This document shows, piece after piece, positions 44,016 to 54,973 of a stretch of DNA of 64,000 nt. The DNA is from Ypsolopha sequella (Eukaryota; Arthropoda; Insecta; Lepidoptera; Ypsolophidae). The stretch covers positions 9,906,417 to 9,970,416 of the forward strand of contig OW203997.1 of the NCBI GenBank assembly GCA_934047225.1, given 5' to 3'. Each line of letters begins with the position of its first letter. The first letter of the stretch is position 1. Made by a program: the position numbers and the translations under genes. Below the pieces are notes generated by a model. That model was given only the letters and a program-made list of their open reading frames with translations. It was not told the origin of the DNA and ran no database searches.

Positions 44016-44195
44016 ACCGGCCAAATTCGATTTTAGGATAAACTAGTTTGAGCCAACTGGATTTTTCCGGAAGTCCTGCAGCGCAAAAGAGAGTCGGTAG
44101 GTGAGAAAGTCCGTGGTTGTTTTTTTTATGACAACCCAAAATTTGTTTGGCCTAGGCCTAATCCAAACTAGTTTATCCTAAAATCGGGTTCGGTC
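44016..44195. mobile_element. Hairpin MITE, 180 bp
   Basis: GATTTTAGGATAAACTAGTT occurs at the left end and its reverse complement AACTAGTTTATCCTAAAATC at the right. Outer bases (ACCGGCC versus GGTTCGGTCA) pair imperfectly. Inserted just upstream of copy A. Confidence 0.8.
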
Positions 44196-44433
44196 AGTAA
44201 TTTATATATATTGGTATTTGTATTTATTCATGTCGTGGACTAATTTTTTTAGATTCACACACCTTAGAGTTTATGGTTGTTTAATAATTTGATTATTGTG
44301 CTAGATTATCCTATTCAATTAGCTTTTATTGATGTGGTTAACCAATTTGGCCTTTAGGGCTTTAGAGAGCCTCAAACGTCGTTAGCGCGCACTTTACAAC
44401 TCAACATATGTATAATTGTATAAATTGTACTAA

Positions 44434-44832
44434 TTATGAAATTGAAATTGAAAAAACATTTATTTATAACCATAATAACTACACACACAATATAAATATC
44501 AAATTATCCAACAAATATAAAAAAAAACAATACATATAAAATTAGAGAAAATAAAAATATCTGTGAATAAAAAGATAAATGCATATTGAATTAGTTAAAA
44601 TGTGATAAAAAGGGACAGACTCAGCATCCGTTGTGTGTTGTAGAACCTTTCAAAGTTTTTTGACAGCAAAATCGTAAATCCTCTCATAGTTTACCAATGG
44701 TATGAAAATTTTGTATGCGGTAATAAAGAAGTACCCTGCCAAAATACTCTTATTGTCAAGTACTAAATACGGAAATGCCTTGATCTATGGAATTCTTTCC
44801 TGAAGTCGATCACGGAAGTGACGAATAAAGTT
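44434..44832 (-). mobile_element. Retroelement 3' end carrying coding remnant, copy B
   Basis: Minus frame from 44832: FIRHFRDRLQERIP, an in-frame TAG, IKAFPYLVLDNKSILAGYFF, ITAYKIFIPLVNYERIYDFA and a stop. A 3' UTR follows and ends AATAAATGTTTTTTCAATTT at about 44434, that is a polyadenylation signal plus a TTTCAA tail, so the unit was retroposed. This gives copy A a likely retroelement origin. The protein is not one I can name. Confidence 0.5.
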
Positions 44833-44948
44833 GTTTGCTGAAACCTACAACAGGCAAGATCGTGGACCGTTTTTTATTCGGGCAGGCGTCTTGGTAAATT
44901 TATTTTAAAATTATTATTTAGATAATGATACTAAAATAAAATGTAATA

Positions 44949-45197
44949 AATTGTGTTCAACATAATTAATAGAACTGACAGAAATCAACGAATTATATTT
45001 GCTTAGTTTGTTATAAAAAGCGTAATTAAAAGAAGAATGTAATTTTTTCCAATTAACAAATGTAATCAACATTTTAATTGTGTTCAACATAATTAATAGA
45101 ACTGACAGAAATCAACGAATTCTATTTGCTTAGTTTGTTATAAAAAGCGTAATTTTCTTCTGTAATTTTTCCAATTAACAAATGTAATCAACATTTA
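44949..45197 (+). repeat. Tandem duplication, 127-bp unit x2
   Basis: AATTGTGTTCAACATAATTA begins both units (44949 and 45076). The second copy lacks a few bases (AATTTTCTTCTG in place of AATTAAAAGAAGAATG). Confidence 0.9.
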
Positions 45198-45799
45198 TTT
45201 TGCTTATAGATATTTGGATCAGCTTTATTAAGAGAGTTTCGAGCAACATTCAACAATAATACAAAACCAGTGAACCAAACGAAATGATATTTGACATAAG
45301 AAAATCAGGTGTCAGATAGAATAATAAGGAAGATATCTTGTCACATTGCCGGGTACTCAAGATGGGCGTACCATTGCCTGATCGTTACCAAGAATAATGT
45401 CCCTGGCAACCCAAATTTCATATACATTTAAATTAGACTCTATCACAAGACAATACAGCTGTAACACTATTGATTGGACTGAATGAGTAAATTTGTTTTT
45501 ATGCCGTCAATGTAATATCTTGAACATGTGGTATGGAATTTAGTAGGTTACTCAGGAAAATAGGTTTTTGGCCTCAAAGTATTTAGTAATGGTTGAATTT
45601 CAACTGCTTTATAAGAAGGGTATAGAAACAAAGGTCGCATTCTCCAGTTTGGAAAAATTGGAAAAACTTTAATCTCTAAATTGATACTATTTATTATCGC
45701 GTATGTTTTGCTATTCAGTAGAATAAAATTGAATGAAGATATTAATCAAGTTTGAGCCTAATTCACTTGGAGGTTTTAGAACATAATGACAAGAAATTT
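45198..45799. other. Stretch without recognised features
   Basis: AT-rich, no gene or palindrome. Confidence 0.45.
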
Positions 45800-45928
45800 G
45801 GAGATTGCTACGTTTGTATCAAACAGTGGAGATTGCTATGTTTGTATCAAACAGTGTAGATTGCTATGTTTGTATCAAACAGTGGAGATTGCTATGTTTG
45901 TATCAAACAGTGGTGATTGCTATATTTG
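45800..45928 (+). repeat. Minisatellite, 28-bp unit x4.5
   Basis: GGAGATTGCTATGTTTGTAT then CAAACAGT, repeated; small variants are CTACG in the first unit and GTGTAGA, GTGGTGA at unit joins. Confidence 0.9.
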
Positions 45929-46499
45929 AAATAATCTTACATACCAAAATATTTTTTTAAGTTTACTTTTTGTTTTTGAATTTTTGTCAAAACATAGTTG
46001 TCAACGTGTTTCGTTTTGCCATTTTCACTTATCACAAGATATCATCAAATACAACTAGATGGCATTGTTAGATAAGTTCATGAAAAAGGGGAAATAGCCA
46101 CCTTTGTTTCTATACCCCTCTTTAAGATGTTGTAGTTTTGGTCTCAGTACAATACCAATAAAATAACCCACTTCATTTAAAATTTTACAATGTACAGATC
46201 CGGCTGATTTTACAATTTTACTATTCTATTAAATTATTTTTTATTTTCATCCATTTATTAATAATTTTATTCTTGTAAAATGATTCAATTTTAAATCGCA
46301 GTTCTAAATGATTTCAAGCAGTTGTTATCTTGTTACAAAGTATTTTATCATAAGAAAAGACATTAGTATATTTATAGAACAATTTCAATGTTTTGAACAA
46401 AGTTTTCCTATACTTTGTTGGTATGAAGATTACCAGCCTATTGAAAAATTGCACAATTTGTTCGCGTGCTCTCGTATGCCTTTATGCATTACAAAAATA
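45929..46499. other. AT-rich stretch, nothing recognised
   Basis: No supported gene. Confidence 0.45.
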
Positions 46500-46727
46500 A
46501 ACCGGCCAATTGCGAGTCAGACTCGCGTACCTAGAGTTCCGTATCGAGGATGAGGAATGTAATTTTGTAATTTTTTTCGTGAATTTCTCAACCGCTTTAT
46601 TTTTCCTGTAATCTTTACGTAAACACATGCTACAATGATTTTTTTCATATTTTTTGTTCTACCAGTTTTGAGGATAAGGGGGGGGGGGGAACATGCATTT
46701 TTTTGTGGTTTTTCAAGGATTTCTCTA
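46500..46727 (+). repeat. GTGCGAGTC/GGGTTCCGTA family, 5' part
   Basis: CCGGCCAATTGCGAGTCAGA, GAGTTCCGTATCGAG, TTTCTCAACCGCTTTATTTT. Cut at 46727 where an inverted-repeat element begins. Confidence 0.75.
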
Positions 46728-46729
46728 AA

Positions 46730-46957
46730 TTGATTTGTTTTTCTTGTTCAGAAATTTATAAGCATTTTGGTCTGTGGCAATTGACGGCAATAGTTCAGTC
46801 TTCGTGAGATTTGTTTGGACAAGATCATAACTAATTGTGCATTAAAGTTCAAACTCATGTTTCATCAACCTCACTAATAATGAACTATTAGCGTCAACTG
46901 CTACATACCGAAAGGTTTTTCAATTTTTAACTTCTAAACAAGAAAAACAAAGTTAAG
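46730..46957. mobile_element. Imperfect inverted-repeat element
   Basis: TTGATTTGTTTTTCTTGTTC pairs with GAACAAGAAAAACAAAG-like sequence near 46937-46955 (AACAAGAAAAACAAAGTTAA); GACGGCAATAGTTC pairs with GAACTATTAGCGTC. It directly truncates the preceding repeat, so it inserted later. Confidence 0.6.
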
Positions 46958-48593
46958 TTATGCACTTTGTGCTAAGCGACTGAAGTTTAACATTAAAGCT
47001 CTTGAATTATTTTGATTACTTTAGCATAACTTTTGTAAAATGTTTAACTTATAGAAATATTAAAATTGCTTAAACTTGAAAAACAATTTGAGTAGTACCA
47101 ATGTATATTTAAAATACCTTTTTAGGGTTCCGTAACCGAGTGTGCCAAAGTAGACACTATTACTAGGCACCTTATTACTAAGCAGCCGTCGTGTGTCTGT
47201 CCGTCTGTCATAGGGGTCTACATAGTAGGTAGTAATGGGTAGCCAGTTTAAATTTTCACTGAATTTTAAGGAACCTAAAATTAATTTTAGAGACAATTTA
47301 ACAAGTTTCTACACGGTAAGCTGCGAGCAAAAAGTTCAACAAAGCTACCATTGATCCCAAAAAAAATGTTTTATACTTTTTTCAACATTTATTCTTTTGT
47401 AGTATCCTATGTGTGAGCTATTATTTCAGCTTTTTAGGTCACTTGTGAGACAAAGAGAAATGACGAAATGATAAGGGTTTTTTACCTCAGCTCACGCCTG
47501 GGCTATGACACCCTTAAAACGTAACACTAAAAGTTTTTTTAAACTACCCTTATAAATTAACCTAGGCTCACGGCGAGTTGAAGTAGGTCGTGATTTAACT
47601 AATATAAAAATATCATTATATAACTTTAACTAGGAAAACAATGAAAAGCAAAGATTTTATCTGCAAAATTAAAATATATTATGTTGTGGCATTAAATTAT
47701 AATTATCTTGCTTTATAAGTGGCTACCTCTGACCTGAGACTATTTAAGGCTTTTAATGACCTTCAAGTTAGTGAATAAACGCATGTTATTTACGGCTAAC
47801 ATGTATTTATATCATCGAACAGGAAGGTCAAAACGTTGGTAATATACTCAATAGTTATTTTTAAACCCGCCACTGGTGACGTATGTCTGTGAGACCGGGC
47901 AGTTCGAAAAAATATCTAATATTTTTTTCGCCGTTCATCTAATTACATTGCGATTTCGATTAACTGCCTTATTCCACGCCCCTTACCGTTTTCTTGGCAT
48001 AAACGTAAAAAATATGTATGCCTTGAGCACGTAGTACCTACTTGCTTGAGTTGTTTGGCTGTGAAGATGAGTGATTTTAGTATTATATTTTTTTTGGTGG
48101 AAGTATTACTAATATTATTACCATTTATGTTTCTTTATTTTATGTTTCCAATATCATAGACATAAGATCATTTTATCGTTGAAAATTTAAAATTGTTGCG
48201 ACATCTTTTAGTTAAAAAATATTGTTAAAATACCTTATAATTTTAATGCATCCAAAGATATTGTCAAATAATAATAAAAGACATTTGATTTATGAAATAC
48301 CTAGCTATGTTTTCTTGACAAAAAAAAATCTAATTGTATAACTGTTCCAATGAAAAGAAGCTTGAACAGTAAATTATAGAAAAACTCTTAGTCAAAAACA
48401 AATTATTAAACAACTACAATTAACTCTTATTAAACAACTACAATTTATTTATTTTTCTTATCATTGTTATGTATTTTATGATTGACGCTTTTTATTTTAA
48501 GTTTGATATTGTTATATTTAGACGATGTTATGTTTAAATTATTATGTTATAGTTATTAGTTTTAATACCAGCGCTGTGGCTTCGGCTGTGGCA
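46958..48593. other. Mostly unassigned; GGGTTCCGTA scrap at 47122-47225
   Basis: TTTTTAGGGTTCCGTAACCG and GTGTGTCTGTCCGTCTGTC at 47122-47210 belong to the wider GGGTTCCGTA group. The rest is AT-rich with no gene. Confidence 0.45.
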
Positions 48594-49067
48594 TTAAGGC
48601 CCTTAATATCGCCAAATGGGTACTTTCTAAAGCCTACTCCCCTTTTATGGCCAAACTAAAAATTATGAAAAAATGTATTATGGATTATCAACTCTAGGAC
48701 AACATATGCAACATTTTTCTTTTTCGTACCACCAAAACTTCTATATGAAAAATTGTTTCAACTGAATGGTGTTTCTTGGCTTGAATTTCCTACTGCTCCT
48801 AAGCGGCTTAGGTGATTTAATTCATTTATGCTTTGATAAATAGATAAACTTGATAGCTATAAATATAACATAGAATTATTCAATCGAACAATGACGCCCA
48901 TGTGAAAAGTATTATTTTCTCCCATTTTGCCCTTTCAAGGACGCAGCGAGCGTCGTAACAGCCACCACGCATTGTGCACTGATTTGAACGTTATTTCAAT
49001 GTCGTTTCCGTCGATATTCATAGAGACAAACATCGAGCTGCTAATTTGGCGATGGTAATCGCCTTAA
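48594..49067 (+). mobile_element. TTAA-type MITE, copy 3
   Basis: TTAA at 48594 and 49064. Nearly identical to 25973-26447; differences include GTCGATATTC versus GTTGATATTC and TTTCTTGGC versus TTTTTTTGGC. Non-coding. Confidence 0.9.
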
Positions 49068-49194
49068 GCTGAGCTGGACTCCTTTTTCATAACCACAGAA
49101 TATGGCTATTTCGTTTTTAATTTGTTTTCTTTTTTGTTTTGTTTTCTGTGATGTTTGAAATAAAGCTCTTTTCTTTCTTTCTTTTCTTTCAAAA

Positions 49195-49250
49195 CCCCGG
49201 TGCTTGAGACCGGGGTCAAATAAGTCAAATACCCGCCACCAGGGGCGGGT
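49195..49250. repeat. Two adjacent GC hairpins
   Basis: CCCCGGT-7-ACCGGGG (49195-49215) and ACCCGCC-6-GGCGGGT (49231-49250), 15 bases apart, in an AT-rich setting after a TTTCTTTC run. Confidence 0.7.
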
Positions 49251-49670
49251 TAAGTATTTCTTTTTTTGAAATCCACTTCCATTTTGAATATAGAAATGTA
49301 AACGCAATCCTAGTCTCATAGATTTTATCTTGCAATTATTTGTCTGACTTGGTTCACTAAAATTGTTACTGTTTAGCTATCTTTAAATAGGCAAATGAAA
49401 AAAAATATCATCATAATTGCATATAATTCTAAGGTAAGAAGCGAGTACACAAACCGACTAAACTCGGAGTTCCTGTTAGTGAGATAATACCCATAATCGT
49501 TTCTCAAAATCTCTTAGGGCCCAGAATCAAGTTAAACTTCCGTCCTGCACCAACGCTTTCCTTTTGAATTGTCTATCCTGCTCTAATCAACTGCCGCACG
49601 CAAAACTTCAGTTATATTGAGTTTGCGGCTTCATTAAGACTTGTAATTGAAAATCTTTTCAGCTAAGGTC
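49251..49670. other. Stretch without recognised features
   Basis: No gene or repeat recognised. Confidence 0.4.
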
Positions 49671-50034
49671 TTAAGAGGCTGCCGGAGCAATCCTTGTTCA
49701 TACAAACGAAATACCAAAACCATTTGTAAATCAAAGATATTCTAAACGTACCTAATATCTTAACGTCTTTACAGAATATCTAGGTTCACAAATATTTATT
49801 AAATAAGAACACTGATTAAAACATGAACTATGAGAAAAATGAGCTTAAAATTGTAATTTTAAATTACTTATATATCGTCTTTAAATCGGTGTCTTTTCAA
49901 AATATATACTTGGGAAACTAGATATTCTGTAATCCAATCGGAATAAGCACACACTATCCTAAGAATATCTTTGATTTACAAATGGTTTTGGTATTTCGTT
50001 TGTATGAACTAGGAATGCTCCACCGGCCTCTTAA
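49671..50034. mobile_element. TTAA-flanked inverted-repeat MITE
   Basis: Starts TTAAGAGGCTGCCGGAGCAA and its right end read backward is TTAAGAGGCCGGTGGAGCAT. Both arms share TTCATACAAACGAAATACCA and pair for about 75 bp. Intact TTAA on both sides suggests piggyBac-type mobilisation. Different family from the 475-bp TTAA element. Confidence 0.85.
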
Positions 50035-50170
50035 GTAATGTATGTAGAAAATAATCACGAATTCTGAGATTTATAGCTTTAAAAACACATGTCATTAGCG
50101 TAATTTTAAGATTTTTCGAGCTGACTTAGTGATTTTTTTCTGTAGATCGAAAGTAATGAAATCACGTTTT

Positions 50171-50337
50171 CTGGCGGCGTAGCATAGTCTTTAATCGCGC
50201 GCGACGCAACTAAGTTGAATCACAAGTGTGAGGAGCGTGACACGATGTTTTTGCAATTAAACAGTACGTCACGCTCCTTGCACTTGTGATTCAACTAGTG
50301 GCGTCGCGCGCGATTAAAGACTATGCTACGCCGCCAG
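50171..50337. mobile_element. GC-rich hairpin MITE
   Basis: CTGGCGGCGTAGCATAGTCT pairs with AGACTATGCTACGCCGCCAG; arms continue through AATCGCGCGCGACGC and TTGAATCACAAGTG for about 70 bp with one short gap. The CpG-rich arms stand out from the AT-rich flanks. Confidence 0.85.
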
Positions 50338-51627
50338 ATCTACAAATATCTTAAATATCTCCTTTTTTATAACATATATTTTTTTCGTTTTTAAAATATA
50401 TTAATTAACTGCCTATAATATTTAAATAAAATGTGCATTTAACTTGGTACGGAGCCTTAAGTTCTACGTGGATATGTTATGATCTAGGTTTCTAACCTAT
50501 TTATTGAATTATTCTTGTTATAGAGTTCTCCACTATCAACACAACTTACCAACTATGTGTAGGAAATATGTAAATGTTATGTGATCAATACGAGACTCGT
50601 ATAAACTCACCGGTCTTCCTGAGGTCCGGTGAGGCTGACAGATACAAGGACACAAGGAAAGGAACAAGGAATCCAAGGGATTACCTGCCCAGCTAGAATC
50701 CACTCCGTACAACATGCGGTCACACCGTCCGGGTACAACATTCTCCAGGGTATTTTACAATACATAGTTTATCACCGCATACAGGCATAAAAATATCTAC
50801 ACAAAAGTTACATTTCTTGCGGAGCCAGAACTGCCACGTTTGATCTGTCCGTCAGTTTGACAGAACAAGGTGCATTCCAATTCTAACGAACCTAAACATT
50901 ATGTATGAAAATAGATATAGGTATGTACAATTTTAACACACCCTCACACACAAACATATCATATACAAGTACTATATCATTTGAACTTGTAGTATTTAAG
51001 TTTTTGTAATATCGCTGCTCCTCTGCTGCTCTGAGCTGTACTTTTTTAATCTTTTTTTTAAGTTATTGTAAGAAATATTACTTTCTCAGATAACAGAGAC
51101 CGTTCTAGTATGGGAAATATTGATCTTGTTTTAACATAATAGGTCCTAGAAAGAAACTTAAGTGTTAATTAGAGTTTTTGAAAGTTAAATGTATATGTTG
51201 GGGGCAGATTGTGGAATTGGGCAGATCGTAAAATATGAAATAGAAAATCGTTTCCAAAAGTCAAAAATAGATGCGATAACGAGCGAAGCGACGAGCGTTT
51301 TAAGTTCACACACAAATACAAAATTATTTATTTTGAAACTAAGACATTCAATTGATTGGGGTCTTCTTTATACCTGTAATAGCAGGCTCGGCTCTTCCGG
51401 TAATTAAATGTAAATAAACATCCGCTTCGCTTCGTTTGGCTCCCCCCTAAGTTTATACAGAAGTATGATATGCCCAGGCAGATCAAGATATGCCCAATTT
51501 CTACTATCTGCCAACGATATATGGACAGTCAAACACAGATCGGTTTGAAAATTTGTTGATTTAATTTGCCTTTATTTTTGTCTTTTATATTATGGCTTAT
51601 TTTCTTGATTGAAGATAGTATTATTTC
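50338..51627. other. Mostly unassigned; GC-richer patch
   Basis: 50600-50880 is GC-richer with CACCGGTCTTCCTGAGGTCC, GGTGAGGCTGAC and CACACCGTCCGGGTACAAC; CACCGG/CCGGTG pair in a small hairpin. It could be an LTR or gene scrap. The plus-strand open frame 51189-51407 is unrecognised. Confidence 0.35.
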
Positions 51628-51725
51628 AAGAGCCGTTTAGCAGTCGGATTGTGAAAAACCCGAATTTTTCTAATTAATCGAAACAGAACATTCGTATTCA
51701 AAATTTGCTCAAAAGTTCCTCAATA
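51628..51725. mobile_element. MITE family C, left half only
   Basis: AAGAGCCGTTTAGCAGTCGG then CTAATTAATCGAAACAGAAC; no right arm within 400 bp. Confidence 0.7.
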
Positions 51726-52428
51726 AAACCTATGTGTATATTAATATTAAAAAATATTTTTTTCACTGGAGGTATACTTGTATTTTTTTCCGGAATAGAA
51801 GAGCTTGTATGACTAGATTAATGGATGTGAAAGAGGCGAAACATGTGTTGATTAAGGTCAAAGGTAGTTTCTGTATACCTTTTTTCTACTCACCCACTTC
51901 TTTTTTGTTTTTTTCTAATTTTGTAAGATTTTTTTCTAAGTTTTAAGTCTCATACCTCTTTGAATAGCTAGAAATACGTAATTTATTATTATGGCTTTAA
52001 AAATATTTATATTAATAAACTATAGGAAAAATAGATAGAGTTACAAAGCTAGATATTTTTAATTATTGGAATGTTCTCCACCAAAAAATTATAAAAAGGT
52101 TCAAATACATTATATTTTTTAAAGATACAAATCTCTAACTTGTTTAAATTATGCATCAGTAATATTTAACGAGTATATGCTTGTTTAATTACTTCCTCAT
52201 TATAGCTACTTCTTATTTGACCTAAGTCAAATTACCAGTAACCATGTATATTAATTAGTATATTCATAGTCAGCTAGTACTAGACCGACTGGCCTTTGAT
52301 CTATATTTTTACTAGATTGACCAGTTAGCTTTGAACTTTAAAATATGATTCATAATTCATTATGCATATAAATAAAACAACTTTGTAAAAAATCAACGTA
52401 TATTTTTTTATAATGCTAAATGTACATT
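51726..52428. other. Downstream of the takeout-like gene
   Basis: AT-rich presumptive 3' UTR and flank of the minus-strand gene. On the minus strand the first canonical AATAAA after the stop is at 51987-51982, about 440 nt downstream; an ATTAAA variant occurs near 52195. Confidence 0.35.
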
Positions 52429-52595
52429 CTAGAACTTAGGTATGGGCACATTAATCAGTTCATCATACGGTACGGCCAAAAAGAATTTCTCTATAGTTTT
52501 GATAGCCAGATCTACGGCATAGTCCACGATGGGTTTCCCGAACTCTTCAGCTACAGTTCTCCAGTTCTGATTCAGGAACTCAAGGACTGTTTCAC
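52429..52595 (-). CDS. Takeout/JHBP-family protein, last coding exon
   Basis: Minus strand. The 3' splice site is TTTATTTCACAG at 52607-52596; the exon starts with GT (completing a Ser codon with the upstream A) and reads ETVLEFLNQNWRTVAEEFGK, then PIVDYAVDLAIKTIEKFFLA, VPYDELINVPIPKF and a TAG at 52431-52429. This is the C-terminal helix of takeout/JHBP proteins (FLN.NW..(V/I)..E...P.(I/V)......I......(V)PYDEL). These are secreted carriers of small hydrophobic ligands such as juvenile hormone or related terpenoids in hemolymph; the ligand here is unknown. Ending 5-10 residues after PYDEL is normal for the family. Confidence 0.9.
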
Positions 52596-52637
52596 CTGTG
52601 AAATAAATAAAAGCTATATTAAACGATGTGAAAATAT

Positions 52638-52980
52638 AGTAGTTTATGCTACAAGGGTGAAAAGGAATAATTTACGAGGATGATTTACGCTCGTGTATCA
52701 TACTACGTTTTTCAATGCATAGTGTGAGGAAATAAAACAAATATAATCTTGTTAACTTTAAATTATGATTGGCTCCAAAGGACTGTATCCAGAGCCGTTT
52801 AACAGTGGAAAAAAAGTATTACATTTATGGTACACACTACACGGGAAAGACTGCAGGTTAGCCAACCATTGTAAATAAATAAAAAATAAAAAAATAAAGC
52901 CCTAGGGCAAAATAATCGACTTTCTGTTCGGTTTTGATGCATAAAAAGGGGGCCTATACGAGCACTTGCATTGAAAAAAA
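52638..52980 (+). mobile_element. Dispersed element B, copy 2 (hairpin deleted)
   Basis: Opposite orientation to 6665-7056: TAGTTTATGCTACAAGGGTG, AATGCATAGTGTGAGGAAAT, GACTGCAGGTTAGCCAACCA and TTTCTGTTCGGTTTTGATGC. The hairpin core is reduced to GATGATTTACGCTCGTG. It lies only about 40 bp from the 3' splice site of the last takeout-like exon. Confidence 0.75.
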
Positions 52981-52999
52981 AAATACAAGAACCTTATCA

Positions 53000-53110
53000 C
53001 TGAACAATTTCTTGCAATTCACTCTTACACACACATTTCACACACACATACACTACCTATACACACCTTCACACACAACATACAAACTCTCTCTCTCTTA
53101 TACAACACAA
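53000..53110 (+). repeat. CA- and CT-rich low-complexity tract
   Basis: Runs such as CACACACATTTCACACACAC and CTCTCTCTCT within the intron. Confidence 0.7.
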
Positions 53111-53254
53111 AATCGTACATATTAATAATAAGTATATTTATGTCTTCATGTCTTTTGTCATAAACATATCAATAAGTAGGTTTAAGCATATAGCATTTAA
53201 AATTCTGTTCTGGCATTTTCTTTTTTTTGTTGCTCCGAAGTATTTAAATTTTAA

Positions 53255-53502
53255 ATAAGAGCGGTTTAGCAGTCGGATTTCGAAAACCCGCCTTCTTCAA
53301 ATTAATGTCAATAATTATTCATCAAAACCTTATTACATATGTATTGTGTGTGCCATTGCAGCTTCTATTGGTTTCTTTAAACTAGAATAAAAAAAAGAAC
53401 TGTAATTTTGGAATTCGAATAACTATTTGAGTGAATGTTCTGTTTTGATTAATTAGAAAAAGGCGGGTTTTTCACAATCCCGCTGCGAAACCACTCTAAA
53501 GT
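53255..53502. mobile_element. MITE family C, full but internally shortened
   Basis: Left AAGAGCGGTTTAGCAGTCGG, right ending CACAATCCCGCTGCGAAACC then ACTCT. 248 bp against 364 bp at 8107. Confidence 0.8.
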
Positions 53503-53632
53503 AAATACTTCTGAGCAAAAAAAAAAACCAGAACATAATTTAAATGCTTAGAAATGCACTTCATTTGAAACCATCGTGACTCCCCGAGGGGGCCTCAGAG
53601 GTGTTTTCTAGTATAGACCATGAATTGCGATT

Positions 53633-53690
53633 TGAATAATTAGAAAAAGGCGGGTTTTTCACAATCCAGCTGCGAAACCGCTCTTAAGTA
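53633..53690. mobile_element. MITE family C, right terminus only
   Basis: AGAAAAAGGCGGGTTTTTCA and CCAGCTGCGAAACCGCTCTT. It follows the previous copy by 130 bp. Confidence 0.7.
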
Positions 53691-54350
53691 AATCATTCAG
53701 TTTGAGTTGATAAATTCAAGCAGTCTTTTAACACTCTGCACATTCTTGTGTTGTATAAAAACCATGAAACATTAAAAGTTGCTCTTCACTGCCCATAACA
53801 GTACAAAACACTTATATTTTATTATTACTTATTTTGTACATAATTAAATAAAACTACATAGTATGCCAGTGCACGTACTAGGTACAATATGTGATAATTG
53901 CGCGAGGTCATGGCATAAACATAATCTTTCATGGCTATATATGCTTTAATATTGTTTACATAATTTTATAGCCTGGTCTATTCATTACAGAGCTATAAAT
54001 AGATTGAAAACTGCGGAAAGAACAAAAATTACGCATAAAAATTTTTCTTATGAAACCTAACCTAACCTAGTTGGTGCCAACTTAGTAATTTAGCTGCTCA
54101 TCTAGTATTTTTTAGATGGAAAATTTTGTGAGAGGGACTGTTTCTGACCTTATATGTTATTTATTTTAGTTGATTGTACCGTTTTGTGTTTGTGTTACTA
54201 TCTTTAATTATTGTAATTGGATTGTCCGTTTTAATTAAAGTAAATAAATAAATTATTATCCTTTATAATACGGGTGATGGGCCTGTAGTTTTTTCTTTGT
54301 TGAACAGTATGAACGAAGCAAACGTGTCTACTTGAACAATCCGGCGTTTA
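53691..54350. other. Intronic stretch without recognised features
   Basis: AT-rich; CTTTAATTAAAGTAAATAAA near 54230 may be an old LINE tail. Confidence 0.35.
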
Positions 54351-54790
54351 TACATGAAGGGTAAGCGGGAAGAAAGGTCATTGTCAGTTTTTTCACAAAT
54401 TGAGTTAATGCGCCATTTTATTAAATATCTTGCGTACAATGATTGAGCAAAAAAAAAAACTAGAAAAAAATAAAACAGACCACAGAATATTAGCTTTTAA
54501 AAATATACCGGACTCAAGGAAGGAAGCTTAAAAACCGAACTTAAAAAAAAGGTCCAAATTAGAGCAAAAGCAAAAAAAAAATGAAAAATTGTCTATGAAT
54601 ATGGAGCTATGGGCTGATAGTAAAGTTTGCTTTTGAAGAAAAAAAAAACGGCAGATACAATAATTAACTGCGACAACAATAATTGCCCACTAATAGTTCT
54701 TAAATAATAACGTCAGCAAGTTTTTTCTACTTATTTCAAAACTACCTTTTGTTGACTATGATCCCTCTTCCCGCTTACCCTTCACATGTA
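54351..54790. mobile_element. TA-flanked inverted-repeat MITE
   Basis: TACATGAAGGGTAAGCGGGA at the left pairs with TCCCGCTTACCCTTCACATGTA at the right (one-base indel), arms about 35 bp with weaker pairing further in. TA borders on both sides. The interior is A-rich, with no ORF. Confidence 0.75.
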
Positions 54791-54973
54791 TGTATGTAAG
54801 AATATTTGACCAACGATAAATCGAGTATCCATGATATTTGATCGGAACGTCATGAAATTTGGTAGGCGAGTAAATGGGACAAAAGTTTGAATATGACCCA
54901 AATCGGTCAAGATCGAACTGCGAGTTCACAGTCCGGGGTGAACTACTAGACTACTAGTACAAACTTTTTCAAA

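Noticed and set aside
45800..45928. CRISPR-like array
   Set aside because: The 28-bp units are contiguous with no spacers, and the genome is eukaryotic; it is a minisatellite.
50597..50880. LTR
   Set aside because: GC-richer and with a small CACCGG/CCGGTG hairpin, but no TG...CA ends, duplication or PBS could be located.
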